Assembly (NCBI RefSeq): GCF_032397745.1
Contig: NZ_CP135921.1
Coordinates: 8,730,501-8,794,500 of the forward strand
Direction: 5' to 3'
DNA from: Bradyrhizobium prioriisuperbiae
GTDB lineage: Bacteria; Pseudomonadota; Alphaproteobacteria; Rhizobiales; Xanthobacteraceae
Length of the DNA stretch: 64,000 nt
The notes beneath the pieces were generated by a model. The model was not told where the DNA came from and ran no database searches. It saw nothing but the letters and a program-made list of their open reading frames with translations. Within the stretch, counting starts at the first letter, position 1. Every line of letters begins with the position of its first letter. Of the stretch, positions 16,279-24,792 are shown piece by piece. A program made the translations under genes and the position numbers.

Positions 16279-16303
16279 CATATGATTGTTTTAAAATCAT
16301 ATG
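16279..16303. promoter_or_regulatory. Probable GntR/FCD operator
   Basis: CATATGATT-GTTTTAA-AATCATATG: perfect 9-bp arms around a 7-bp loop, in the 216-bp region between the divergent GntR gene and TRAP operon. Each arm contains the near-palindrome TCATATGA/T, so it could be one long site or two short ones 19 bp apart. Confidence 0.75.
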
Positions 16304-16399
16304 TTGACTCAGTAATTGCCCTATGTTGAGAGTCCACTGCCGCGGGCGCCTGCGAAGGCTGGCACCGGGCCAACAAATCGTCGACCAAGGGAGGAGACC

Positions 16400-17419
16400 A
16401 TGAAGACCGGCGCAGCCTCGCTCGCCCTGTTGCTGGCCCTGACCGGCCCGCTCGCCACCACCGCCTTCGCGCAGGACGTGCAGGAACGCACCATCCGCTG
16501 GGGCCATCTCAACAACACTGATCATCCGGTCAGTCTCGGGGTGAAGAAATTCGCCGAGGTGCTGGCGGCCAAGAGCGGCGGCAAGCTCAAGATCAAGGAA
16601 TTCGCGGCCTCCCAGCTCGGCAACGAGATGCAGCAGCAGTCGGCGCTGCGCGGCGGCACCCAGGAGATGCTCTCCGCCTCCACCACGTCGCTGGCGACGG
16701 TGGTGAAGGAATTCGGCGTGCTCGACTTCCCCTTCATCGTCAGCACCACCGACCAGGCCGACGCGCTGGTGCAGGGCGCTTTCGGCAAGGCGATGCTCGA
16801 AGTGCTGCCGGCCAAGGGCCTCACCGGCATCGGCTATTGGGGCCTCGGCTTCCGCAATGTCACCAACAGCACGCGCCCGATCACCAGGATCGAGGATTTC
16901 TCGGGGCTGAAACTGCGCGTGATCCCGAACCCGGTGTATCTGGAATCCTTCACCGCCTTCAAAGCCAATCCGGTGCCGATGAACTTCAGCGAACTCTATT
17001 CGGCGCTGGAGACCCGCACCGTCGACGGCCAGGAGAACCCCTACACGGTGATCCTCTCCAACAAATTCTTCGAAGTGCAGAAATATGTCTCCGCGACCAA
17101 CCACACCTTCACCGAGAACATCATCCTGGTGAGCAAGGTTTTCTGGGACAAGCTCTCACCGACCGAGCAGCGCATGATCCGCGAAACCTATGAGGAGACG
17201 CGCGGCTACCAGAAGGAGCAGACCCGGCTGCAGACCGAGAGCGCGCTGAACGAACTCAAGGCCAAGGGCATGCAGTTCAACGAGATCGCCCCGGCGGAAC
17301 TCGACCGCATGCGCCAGGCGGTGAAACCAGTGACCGACAAGATCTCCGCCGAACTCGATCCGGAGAAGGTCAAGCTGTTCAACACCGAGCTCGAACGCGT
17401 CCGCAAGGACGTCAAGTAG
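16400..17419 (+). CDS. TRAP transporter substrate-binding protein, DctP family
   Basis: A 339-residue periplasmic binding protein with a Sec signal peptide (residues 1-22, ending A-F-A-Q-D). The conserved arginine in L-K-L-R-V-I-P-N-P (about 165-173), which pairs with the carboxylate of ligands in this family, and D-G-Q-E-N-P are present. It captures an organic acid and delivers it to the DctQ/DctM permease pair that follows. The ATG at 16400 is preceded by GGGAGGAG. It is the first gene of a likely operon with the two permeases, dehydroquinase and flavoprotein, so a cyclohexane carboxylate such as quinate or shikimate is a reasonable guess for the ligand. Confidence 0.93.
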   Translation: MKTGAASLALLLALTGPLATTAFAQDVQERTIRWGHLNNTDHPVSLGVKKFAEVLAAKSGGKLKIKEFAASQLGNEMQQQSALRGGTQEMLSASTTSLATVVKEFGVLDFPFIVSTTDQADALVQGAFGKAMLEVLPAKGLTGIGYWGLGFRNVTNSTRPITRIEDFSGLKLRVIPNPVYLESFTAFKANPVPMNFSELYSALETRTVDGQENPYTVILSNKFFEVQKYVSATNHTFTENIILVSKVFWDKLSPTEQRMIRETYEETRGYQKEQTRLQTESALNELKAKGMQFNEIAPAELDRMRQAVKPVTDKISAELDPEKVKLFNTELERVRKDVK

Positions 17420-17454
17420 CCGCTCCGGCATATCGACCCTAGGGCGGACAACCC

Positions 17455-17964
17455 ATGGACCGGCTTCTCGACCTCTACTGCCGCGCCCTCAAAGCCATCA
17501 TCGCCGTCATGCTGGCGGTGATGGTGGCGCTGGTGTTCGGCAATGTGGTGCTGCGCTACATCTTCAATTCCGGCATCACCGTGTCGGAGGAACTGTCGCG
17601 CTGGCTGCTGGTGTGGCTGACCTTCCTCGGCGCGGTGGTGGCGCTGCGCGAGCACGCCCATCTCGGGGTCGACACGCTGGTGCGCCGGCTTTCGCCCGCG
17701 AGCAAGCGCATCTGCTTCATTCTCAATTACGGGCTGATGCTGTTCGCCGATGCCTTGCTGCTGAAGGGCAGCTGGGCCCAGACCCTGATCAACTGGGGCG
17801 ACCGGGCGCCGGCGACCGGCCTGTCGGTCGGCATTTTCTACCTCGCCGGCGTGGTGTTCGGGGTCTCCGCCGCGGTCGTGCTGCTGTTCGACCTGATCCG
17901 GGTGCTCGGCGGCGACGGCAGCGAGGCCACCCTGGTCGCGGTCAAGGACTCCGAGGAGCACTGA
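17455..17964 (+). CDS. TRAP transporter small permease, DctQ family
   Basis: A 169-residue inner-membrane protein with four transmembrane helices, near 10-33, 49-68, 91-110 and 130-155. The family motif S-E-E-L-S-R-W-L-L-V-W-L lies at about 43-54. It forms the permease with the large DctM subunit encoded next, and is needed for sodium-driven uptake. It lies 35 bp after the binding-protein gene. Confidence 0.93.
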   Translation: MDRLLDLYCRALKAIIAVMLAVMVALVFGNVVLRYIFNSGITVSEELSRWLLVWLTFLGAVVALREHAHLGVDTLVRRLSPASKRICFILNYGLMLFADALLLKGSWAQTLINWGDRAPATGLSVGIFYLAGVVFGVSAAVVLLFDLIRVLGGDGSEATLVAVKDSEEH

Positions 17965-18003
17965 GCGGCGGCACGCTTCCGACAAGGCAGGACCCACGAT
18001 CCG

Positions 18004-19284
18004 ATGACCATCGCCGTCTTCACCCTTTCGCTGCTCGGCGCCATGGCGCTGGGCATGCCGATCGCCTTCGCGCTGATCATCTGCGGCGTCGCGCTGATGA
18101 GCACGATCGACATGTTCGACTCGCAGATCGTCGCCCAGAACATCATCAACGGCGCCGACAGTTTCCCCCTGATGGCGGTGCCGTTCTTCATGCTCGCCGG
18201 CGAGATCATGAACAAGGGCGGGCTCGCCAAGCGCATCGTCAATGTGGCGATGGTCGCGGTCGGCCATGTCCGCGGCGGGCTCGGCTACGTCACGATCCTG
18301 GCGTCCTGCATCCTCGCCTCGCTGTCGGGCTCGGCCGCCGCCGACGCCGCGGCACTCGGCGCGCTGCTGGTGCCGATGATGGTCGCCGCCGGGCACGACA
18401 AGGCACATGCGGCCGGCCTCGTCGCCGCGGGCGGCATCATCGCGCCGGTGATCCCGCCGAGCATCGGTTTCGTGCTGTTCGGTGTCGCCGCCAATGTGTC
18501 GATCTCGAAACTGTTTCTCGCCGGCATCTTTCCCGGCCTGATGCTCGGCCTCGGGCTGTGCGTGGCCTGGTGGTGGGTGGCGCGCCACGAGAACCTGACG
18601 CCGCCGCCGCGCGCCTCGCTGAAGCAGATCGCCACCGCGGTGGCGGACGGCTTCTGGGCCTTGATGCTGCCGGTCATCATCATCGTCGGACTGCGGTTCG
18701 GCATCTTCACGCCGACGGAAGCCGCCGTGGTGGTCGCGGTGTATTCCCTGATCGTCGCCACGCTGGTCTACCGCGACCTCAAGCCGTCGCAGCTCTATGG
18801 CGTGCTGGTGTCCTCCGCGGTGACCACCAGCATCGTGCTGTTCCTGGTGGCGGCGGCGCTGGTGTCGTCCTGGCTGATCACGGTGTCGGAAATCTCCGCC
18901 CAGGTGGTCGAGCTGCTGCGCCCCTTCATGGGCAACAGGATCCTGCTAATGGCCGCCATCATGGTGGTTGTCGTCATCGTCGGCACCGCGCTCGACATGA
19001 CCCCGACCATCCTGATCCTCACCCCGATCCTGATGCCGATCGTCAAGCAGGCCGGGATCGATCCCGTCTATTTCGGCGTCCTCTTCATCATCAACAACGC
19101 CATCGGCCTGATCACGCCTCCGGTCGGCGTCGTGCTCAATGTGGTGTGCGGCGTGTCGCAGATCAGCATGGAGGATATCATCAAGGGGGTCTGGCCCTTT
19201 ATGATCGCGCAGCTGATCGTGCTGTTCGCCATGGTGCTGTTCCCGTCCCTGGTCACCGTGCCCGCGCGCTGGCTGGCCGGCTGA
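18004..19284 (+). CDS. TRAP transporter large permease, DctM family
   Basis: A 426-residue inner-membrane protein with about 12 helices, of normal length for DctM. A-L-G-M-P-I-A-F-A-L in the first helix, F-F-M-L-A-G-E-I-M-N-K-G-G, the P-P-S-I-G-F segment and the C-terminal G-L-I-T-P-P-V-G motif are family signatures; the polar residues near the last two belong to the sodium and substrate sites. It lies in one operon with the binding protein and small permease. Confidence 0.94.
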   Translation: MTIAVFTLSLLGAMALGMPIAFALIICGVALMSTIDMFDSQIVAQNIINGADSFPLMAVPFFMLAGEIMNKGGLAKRIVNVAMVAVGHVRGGLGYVTILASCILASLSGSAAADAAALGALLVPMMVAAGHDKAHAAGLVAAGGIIAPVIPPSIGFVLFGVAANVSISKLFLAGIFPGLMLGLGLCVAWWWVARHENLTPPPRASLKQIATAVADGFWALMLPVIIIVGLRFGIFTPTEAAVVVAVYSLIVATLVYRDLKPSQLYGVLVSSAVTTSIVLFLVAAALVSSWLITVSEISAQVVELLRPFMGNRILLMAAIMVVVVIVGTALDMTPTILILTPILMPIVKQAGIDPVYFGVLFIINNAIGLITPPVGVVLNVVCGVSQISMEDIIKGVWPFMIAQLIVLFAMVLFPSLVTVPARWLAG

Positions 19285-19325
19285 CACACCCGGCTGATCC
19301 GGCCGCAACCGATAGGAAGATTGCA

Positions 19326-19811
19326 ATGTCCGCACGCCTGATGATCCTGAACGGTCCGAACCTCAATCTGCTGGGGACGCGTGAGCCGCATATCTACGGC
19401 ACCACCACACTGGCGGCGATCGAGGCGCGCTGCCGCGACACCGCCGCACTGCTCGGCGCGTCGCTGGCCTTCCACCAGTCCAACCACGAAGGCGTGCTGA
19501 TCGATCACATCCATGCCGCCCGCGAGAGCGCCGACGCCATCATCATCAATCCGGCGGGATTTTCCTTCACCTCGATCTCGCTGATCGACGCCCTGAAAAT
19601 CTTCGGGGGACCGATCATCGAGCTGCACATCTCCAACATCCACGCCCGCGACGAGCTGCACCGCCATTCCATCACCTCCGGCGCCGCCACCGCGGTGATC
19701 TGCGGCCTCGGACCCTACGGCTATGTGGCGGCGATGCTTGCAGCGGTGCAGCGGCTGGGCGCCCTGCCCGCGGCGCTGCCGGCACCCTTGCGCGAGCCCG
19801 TCGCGTCATAA
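19326..19811 (+). CDS. aroQ: Type II 3-dehydroquinate dehydratase
   Basis: A 161-residue dodecamer-type dehydroquinase that interconverts 3-dehydroquinate and 3-dehydroshikimate. N-G-P-N-L-N-L-L-G-T-R-E (9-20), catalytic Tyr24 in H-I-Y-G, Asn in S-N-H-E-G and E-L-H-I-S-N-I-H-A-R are present. The substrate loop reads N-P-A-G-F-S-F-T-S-I rather than the commoner N-P-G-A-Y-T-H-T-S, so one histidine near the substrate is phenylalanine. Its place directly after TRAP transporter genes and before a flavoprotein (10-bp gap) suggests a catabolic role in quinate or shikimate use, not aromatic amino acid synthesis. AGGAAG precedes the ATG. Confidence 0.92.
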   Translation: MSARLMILNGPNLNLLGTREPHIYGTTTLAAIEARCRDTAALLGASLAFHQSNHEGVLIDHIHAARESADAIIINPAGFSFTSISLIDALKIFGGPIIELHISNIHARDELHRHSITSGAATAVICGLGPYGYVAAMLAAVQRLGALPAALPAPLREPVAS

Positions 19812-19821
19812 AGGAGCCGCG

Positions 19822-21522
19822 ATGTTCCGCGCCCTGTCCTCGCTGCCGTCGCACGAAGCCTATGACGTGGTGGTCGCCGGCGCGGGCGCGGGCGGTTTGG
19901 CGGCGGCACTGTTCGCGGCCATCGCGGGCGCCAGGGTATTGCTGGCGGAGCAGTCCGATATGATCGGCGGCACCACGGCGCTGTCGGCGGGCTCGGTATG
20001 GATTCCCAACACTCATCTTGCAGGGGATGCCGACGACGATCCCGCGCAGGCGCGTCTCTATCTCGACAGCGTGATCGGCAATCATGCGCCGGCGGTCCTG
20101 CGCGAGGCTTTCCTTGCCAGCGGCCCGCAGGCCATCGCGCTGCTCGACGCGCGGAGCGAGGTCAAATTCCGGCCTTACGCGCTGCATCCCGACTACGAGC
20201 AGACCCAGCCCGGGGCCACGGCGCGCGGCCGCGCGCTGGAACCAGTCCCCTTCGACGGCCTCCGCCTCGGCGCCGATCTCAACCGCATCAGGCCGCCACT
20301 TCCGGAGTTCACCATCCTCGGCGGCATGATGGTCGATCGCACCGACATCCGTCATCTGCTCGGCATGACACGCTCGCCCGCCTCGGCCTGGCATTCGGCA
20401 AAATTGCTGGCACGTTATGCCCGCGACCGCCTCAAAATCCGCCGCGGCTCGCGCCTGGTGATGGGCAATGCCCTGGTCGGCCGGCTGCTGATCTCGCTGA
20501 AGCAATACGATGTCACCATCGTCACCGGCACAACGATAACCGGGCTGACTGCGACGGACGGTGCCGTGCGCGGCGTCACGCTCGCCGGCGGCGGAACCGA
20601 GCGAGTGATCGCCGCGCGGCGCGCCGTGGTGCTCGCCGGTGGCGGCTTCATCGGGGACGACGACCAGCGCCGGCAATGGCTGCCCGCGGCCGGTTTCCTG
20701 CCGAGCGCCTGTGCGCCGGGTCAAGGCGGCGCGCTGCAGAAACTCGCGCTTGGGCTCGGCGCGCGCATCGCCGAGGGCAACCGCGATGCGGCTTACTGGG
20801 CGCCGGTGTCGCTGCGCCGCCGCGCCGACGGCAGCACCGCGGTGTTCCCGCATTTCGTGATGGACCGCAGCAAGCCCGGCACCATCTGCGTCGATCAATC
20901 GGGCCGGCGCTTTGTCAACGAGGCGACATCGTATCATGAATTCGCCCGCGCGATGCTCGCGCGAGACCGCGTACAGCCCTGCATTCCCTGTTTCATCATC
21001 GCCGACGCCCGCGCGCTGCGCGCCTACGGCCTCGGTCTGGTGCGGCCCGGCGCGCGCAACCTCGCGCCGTTTCTTGCCGACGGTTATCTGGTGGAAGGCC
21101 CCGATCTCGCCGCGCTGGCGCGCAAACTCGACATCGATCCCGCGACACTTATGCAGACGGTCGAGCGGACCAACGTCTTAGCCGCGAGCGGCCATGACGC
21201 GGATTTCGGTCGCGGCAGCACGCTTTATCATCGCGTCAATGGCGATCCGGCTGTCGGCCCCAATCCCACCCTCGCCCCGCTGGCGCAGCCGCCGTTCTAC
21301 GCGGTGCGGCTCCAACCCGGCGACATCGGTGCAGCCAGGGGCCTTGTCGTGAACGAATGGGCGCAGGTTATGCGGGATGGCCGGCCGATCACAGGCCTCT
21401 ATGCCTGCGGCAACGCGATGAATTCGATTACCGGCGGCACTTATCCGGGACCAGGTATCACGCTGGGCCCCGCCATCACCTTCGCCTATCGCGCCATGCG
21501 TCATGCATTGCCAAAGGCATGA
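19822..21522 (+). CDS. FAD-dependent dehydrogenase, 3-ketosteroid dehydrogenase/fumarate reductase family
   Basis: A 566-residue flavoprotein. The dinucleotide-binding motif G-A-G-A-G-G-L-A-A-A lies near residue 20, and G-G-T-T-A-L-S-A-G-S-V-W (about 52-63) and the C-terminal Y-P-G-P-G-I-T-L-G-P-A-I-T-F-A are characteristic of KstD-like members of the FAD_binding_2 family. Those enzymes introduce a double bond next to a ketone. No signal peptide is present. AAGGAG precedes the ATG, and the gap to aroQ is 10 bp, so co-expression is nearly certain. Given the neighbours, a ketone on the quinate/shikimate route (for example 3-dehydroshikimate) is a possible substrate; this is inference. Confidence 0.88.
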   Translation: MFRALSSLPSHEAYDVVVAGAGAGGLAAALFAAIAGARVLLAEQSDMIGGTTALSAGSVWIPNTHLAGDADDDPAQARLYLDSVIGNHAPAVLREAFLASGPQAIALLDARSEVKFRPYALHPDYEQTQPGATARGRALEPVPFDGLRLGADLNRIRPPLPEFTILGGMMVDRTDIRHLLGMTRSPASAWHSAKLLARYARDRLKIRRGSRLVMGNALVGRLLISLKQYDVTIVTGTTITGLTATDGAVRGVTLAGGGTERVIAARRAVVLAGGGFIGDDDQRRQWLPAAGFLPSACAPGQGGALQKLALGLGARIAEGNRDAAYWAPVSLRRRADGSTAVFPHFVMDRSKPGTICVDQSGRRFVNEATSYHEFARAMLARDRVQPCIPCFIIADARALRAYGLGLVRPGARNLAPFLADGYLVEGPDLAALARKLDIDPATLMQTVERTNVLAASGHDADFGRGSTLYHRVNGDPAVGPNPTLAPLAQPPFYAVRLQPGDIGAARGLVVNEWAQVMRDGRPITGLYACGNAMNSITGGTYPGPGITLGPAITFAYRAMRHALPKA

Positions 21523-21543
21523 CGCCGAGAAAGGACCGAGACG

Positions 21544-22215
21544 ATGACCCAGGGACAAGGCTTTCTCACCATCTGGAGCGATATCGCGCCGGAGCATGAG
21601 ACCGATTACCTGCACTGGCTGACCCGTGAACACACCGCCGAACGGGTCGGCTGCGAGGGCTTTCTCGCCGTCCGGGTGTTTCGTGCGCTGCCCGCCGAAC
21701 TGCAGCGCTATGTGATCTGTTACGAGCTAGAGCGCGCCGACGCGGTGGACGGCCCCGATTATGTCGCCCATCTCAACGATCCCACCCCATGGACACGGCA
21801 TACCCTGCCGCGCCTGCAGAATTTCGTCCGCGGCGGTGGCACGGTCGGGTGTACAGCCGGCCTCGGCGAAGCCGGCTTCGCCTATGTGCTGCCGCTTGCG
21901 CAGCACCTGCCGGAGGATGGCAAACCTCTGGTTAGGGCATTGGTCCGGCACGACCGGGTGGTGGCCGCACGCTATTGCGTGACGGACTTGGCGCGCACCG
22001 CGGTGAAAACCATCGAGAAGAATCTGCGCGGGATCGATCAAGCCGGAACAGAGCGCTCGTTCTCCGGGGTGCTGCAGATCGAGGCGCTGGATGAAGACGC
22101 CCTGATTTCGACGCGCGAAACCCTCAAACAGTTGTTGGACCCTGCGAACGTCGATCCGACGATCTATCGGCAGGTCTTCCGGCTGAGTCGGAGGCATCTC
22201 GAAAGCCGCGCATGA
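21544..22215 (+). CDS. Conserved hypothetical protein, DUF4286-like
   Basis: A 223-residue cytosolic protein. The N-terminal part (F-L-T-I-W-S-D-I-A-P-E-H-E, then Y-L-H-W-L-T-R-E-H) resembles the ferredoxin-like DUF4286/EthD class of small alpha-beta proteins, and the C-terminal half may be a second, weakly similar copy of that fold. No catalytic motif is obvious. It begins 22 bp after the flavoprotein gene with an AAAGGA site and ends the operon. It may be an accessory protein for the same pathway. Confidence 0.7.
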   Translation: MTQGQGFLTIWSDIAPEHETDYLHWLTREHTAERVGCEGFLAVRVFRALPAELQRYVICYELERADAVDGPDYVAHLNDPTPWTRHTLPRLQNFVRGGGTVGCTAGLGEAGFAYVLPLAQHLPEDGKPLVRALVRHDRVVAARYCVTDLARTAVKTIEKNLRGIDQAGTERSFSGVLQIEALDEDALISTRETLKQLLDPANVDPTIYRQVFRLSRRHLESRA

Positions 22216-22447
22216 TCTTGACGGTGCGATGACGCACAAGATGCGTTGCATATCGCTCGAAGCACACGCTCCACGCACATTTGTCTGTTTTTTCCGCACG
22301 CGCAGCCCGCGGATACATCGCGATGACGGGATTGCGGGCAGCACGCGCGTGCTTAGAGCGATTCAAGTTTGGTGATGTTCTTTTCGTTGCCCACGGCTGG
22401 TAGACGCGTCCGCGTCAAACAAATCTCCAGTGTGGAAGTGAAACGAC

Positions 22448-24787
22448 GTGACCAACGCAGACTGCCAATGCCCGAACGCCTCCCGCCATTCATTCGACCG
22501 GCGCCGCGGGCCCTGGCTGATCGGAGCGGCCTTCCTGCTCGGTGATCTCGCCTTCAACACCACGATCACCCACGCACAGTCGGCGCTGCCGGCGGTGACT
22601 GTGGAAGCGCCGACACAGGGTCGCAAGCCGGCACGTCCGGCCAACGCCACCGCACGACGCGCGCAGGCGATTCCGGCCCGCAGGCGGGACACCCATCGCG
22701 CGCCTGCCGCGCCGACAGCGTCGGAGCGTGCAGCGGCGGCCGCCGCCGCGCAAACCGAAGCCAGGCTCGGCTATCGTCCGTCTCCGAGTTCGACCACCCT
22801 TCGCACGGGCGCCTCACCGCTGGAGACGTCGCAAGTCGTCAATGTGGTGCCGGCGCAGGTGATCAGCGATCAGCTGCCTCGCAACCTCGACGACGCGCTC
22901 GTCAATGTCAGCGGCATCACCCAGACCAACACGCTCGGCAGCACCCAGGACGCCGTCATGCGACGGGGCTTCGGTGACAATCGTGATGGTTCGATCATGC
23001 GCAACGGCATGCCGCTGGTGCAGGGCCGCAGCCTGAATGCCGCGGTCGAAAGCGTGGAGGTGCTCAAGGGGCCGGCGTCGCTGCTCTACGGCATCATGGA
23101 CCCCGGCGGCATCGTCAACACCATCAGCAAGCGGCCGGAACTCACGCAGCGCGGTTCGATTTCCGTGCTGGGGTCGACGTATGGGGGCGGCAAGAACGGT
23201 GGCGACATCACGCTCGACCTCACCGGCCCGATCGGCGACGGCGGCCTCGCCTACCGGTTGATCGCCTATGGCGTGAATGAAGACTACTGGCGCAACTTCG
23301 GCCGCCGCAACGAGGGGCTGATCGCACCATCGCTGGCCTGGTACGGCGAGAACACGACCGTACAGCTCAACTACGAGCATCGGGATTTCTATTATCCGTT
23401 CGACCGCGGCACGGCCCTGAACACGACCACCAGGAGGCCGCTGGACATTCCCGCAACGCGGCGCATCGACGAACCCTTCGACAACATGTGGGGCCAGTCC
23501 GACCTGGCGCAGATCACGGTGGACCACAAGATCAACGAAGACTGGAAGGTTCACGCCGGCTACAGCTACAACCGGGAAAATTACGACGCCTATCAGCTTC
23601 GCGTCGTCAGCGTGAATCCCACGACCGGCATCGAGACCCGCAGCAACGACGGGACCCTGGGCGCCCTGAGTTACGACAGCTACGGCACCGCCTATGTGCA
23701 GGGCGGATTCTGGATCGGCGGCATGCGCAACGAGGTGCTGCTCGGCGCGGATGCCGAACACCGCCTGATCTATCGCCGTGACCTGTTGCGCCAGACCCCC
23801 GTCAACAAGAGTTTTAACGTCTACAATCCGATCTACGGCCTGGAGCAGCCGTCCAGCACGGTCTCTGCGCCCGACAGCGACCAGACCGACAACCTGCACG
23901 ACCAGTCGCTGTATTTCCAGGATACGCTGCACGTCACCAAGCAGCTCTCTCTGGTCGGTGGCGTGCGTTACGAAGGCTACCGGCAGATCGCGGGCAAGGC
24001 GCGGCCGTTCCAGACCAACACGGATATCGACGGCGCGAAGGCCCTGCCGCTGGCAGGCGCCGTCTACAAGCTCACCGACCAAGTCTCGCTATATGCGAGC
24101 TATACGCAATCGCTGAAGCCGACATCGGCGATCGCAGCTCTTGTGGGCGGCGGCGGCTTTGTGATCACCGGCAACCTGGCGCCCGAGGAAGGCACCTCCT
24201 GGGAGACCGGCATCAAGTTCGATTTCAACAAGCGGCTCTCCGGCACCGTCGCGCTGTATACCCTCGACAAACGCAACGTGCTGGTGTCGCAGCTCAACAA
24301 CGCAACCGGGCTCAATGAGTTTCGTGCCATCGGCGGCGCACGCTCGCGCGGCGTCGAAGTCGATGTCACCGGCCGCCTGAACGACAACTGGAGCATGATC
24401 GGCACCTATGCCTACACGGATGGGGCCGTTACGGATGATCCCGTCCTCGCCGGCAAGCGCCTGCAGAATGTCGCGATGAATACCGGATCGCTGTATCTGG
24501 TCTACGATTTCCGCGATGCCCTGCCCGGCCGGCTCCGGGTGGGCGCGGGCGCGCATTATGTCGGCGACAGGCCCGGCACCGCTGACAACGCCTTCGTCCT
24601 GCCGGCCTATACGGTGGCCGATGGGTTTGCGACCTATGAGACCAAATACGAGACGCTGCCGGTAATCTATCAGCTCAACGTCAAGAACATATTCAACACG
24701 GTCTATTATCCGTCGGCCGTCAACACCCAGTTCATTGCAGTCGGCGATGCCCGGCGGGTGTCGCTGTCGGCAACAGTGAAGTTCTAA
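22448..24787 (+). CDS. TonB-dependent siderophore receptor
   Basis: A 779-residue outer-membrane receptor. A signal region at about residues 18-43 is followed by a Pro/Ala/Arg-rich linker, then the plug (V-V-P-A-Q-V-I-S-D-Q, with G-I-M-D-P-G-G-I-V-N near 215) and a 22-strand barrel ending in phenylalanine (S-A-T-V-K-F), as needed for outer membrane insertion. It belongs to the FhuA/FoxA/FpvA group for ferric siderophores. No N-terminal signalling domain is seen. The start is a GTG with GGAAG upstream. Next come an iron-type binding protein and a PepSY membrane protein, so this is an iron-uptake locus. I found no clear Fur, Irr or RirA site upstream. Confidence 0.92.
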   Translation: MTNADCQCPNASRHSFDRRRGPWLIGAAFLLGDLAFNTTITHAQSALPAVTVEAPTQGRKPARPANATARRAQAIPARRRDTHRAPAAPTASERAAAAAAAQTEARLGYRPSPSSTTLRTGASPLETSQVVNVVPAQVISDQLPRNLDDALVNVSGITQTNTLGSTQDAVMRRGFGDNRDGSIMRNGMPLVQGRSLNAAVESVEVLKGPASLLYGIMDPGGIVNTISKRPELTQRGSISVLGSTYGGGKNGGDITLDLTGPIGDGGLAYRLIAYGVNEDYWRNFGRRNEGLIAPSLAWYGENTTVQLNYEHRDFYYPFDRGTALNTTTRRPLDIPATRRIDEPFDNMWGQSDLAQITVDHKINEDWKVHAGYSYNRENYDAYQLRVVSVNPTTGIETRSNDGTLGALSYDSYGTAYVQGGFWIGGMRNEVLLGADAEHRLIYRRDLLRQTPVNKSFNVYNPIYGLEQPSSTVSAPDSDQTDNLHDQSLYFQDTLHVTKQLSLVGGVRYEGYRQIAGKARPFQTNTDIDGAKALPLAGAVYKLTDQVSLYASYTQSLKPTSAIAALVGGGGFVITGNLAPEEGTSWETGIKFDFNKRLSGTVALYTLDKRNVLVSQLNNATGLNEFRAIGGARSRGVEVDVTGRLNDNWSMIGTYAYTDGAVTDDPVLAGKRLQNVAMNTGSLYLVYDFRDALPGRLRVGAGAHYVGDRPGTADNAFVLPAYTVADGFATYETKYETLPVIYQLNVKNIFNTVYYPSAVNTQFIAVGDARRVSLSATVKF

Positions 24788-24792
24788 GCCCG

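Noticed and set aside
17613..19811. Plus-strand frame of about 730 codons across the TRAP permease genes
   Set aside because: Only its last part, from 19326, is a real gene (aroQ). The upstream part is the wrong frame of DctQ and DctM.
22216..22447. Iron-responsive operator (Fur, Irr or RirA) before the TonB receptor
   Set aside because: I found no sequence close enough to the known motifs to support a call.
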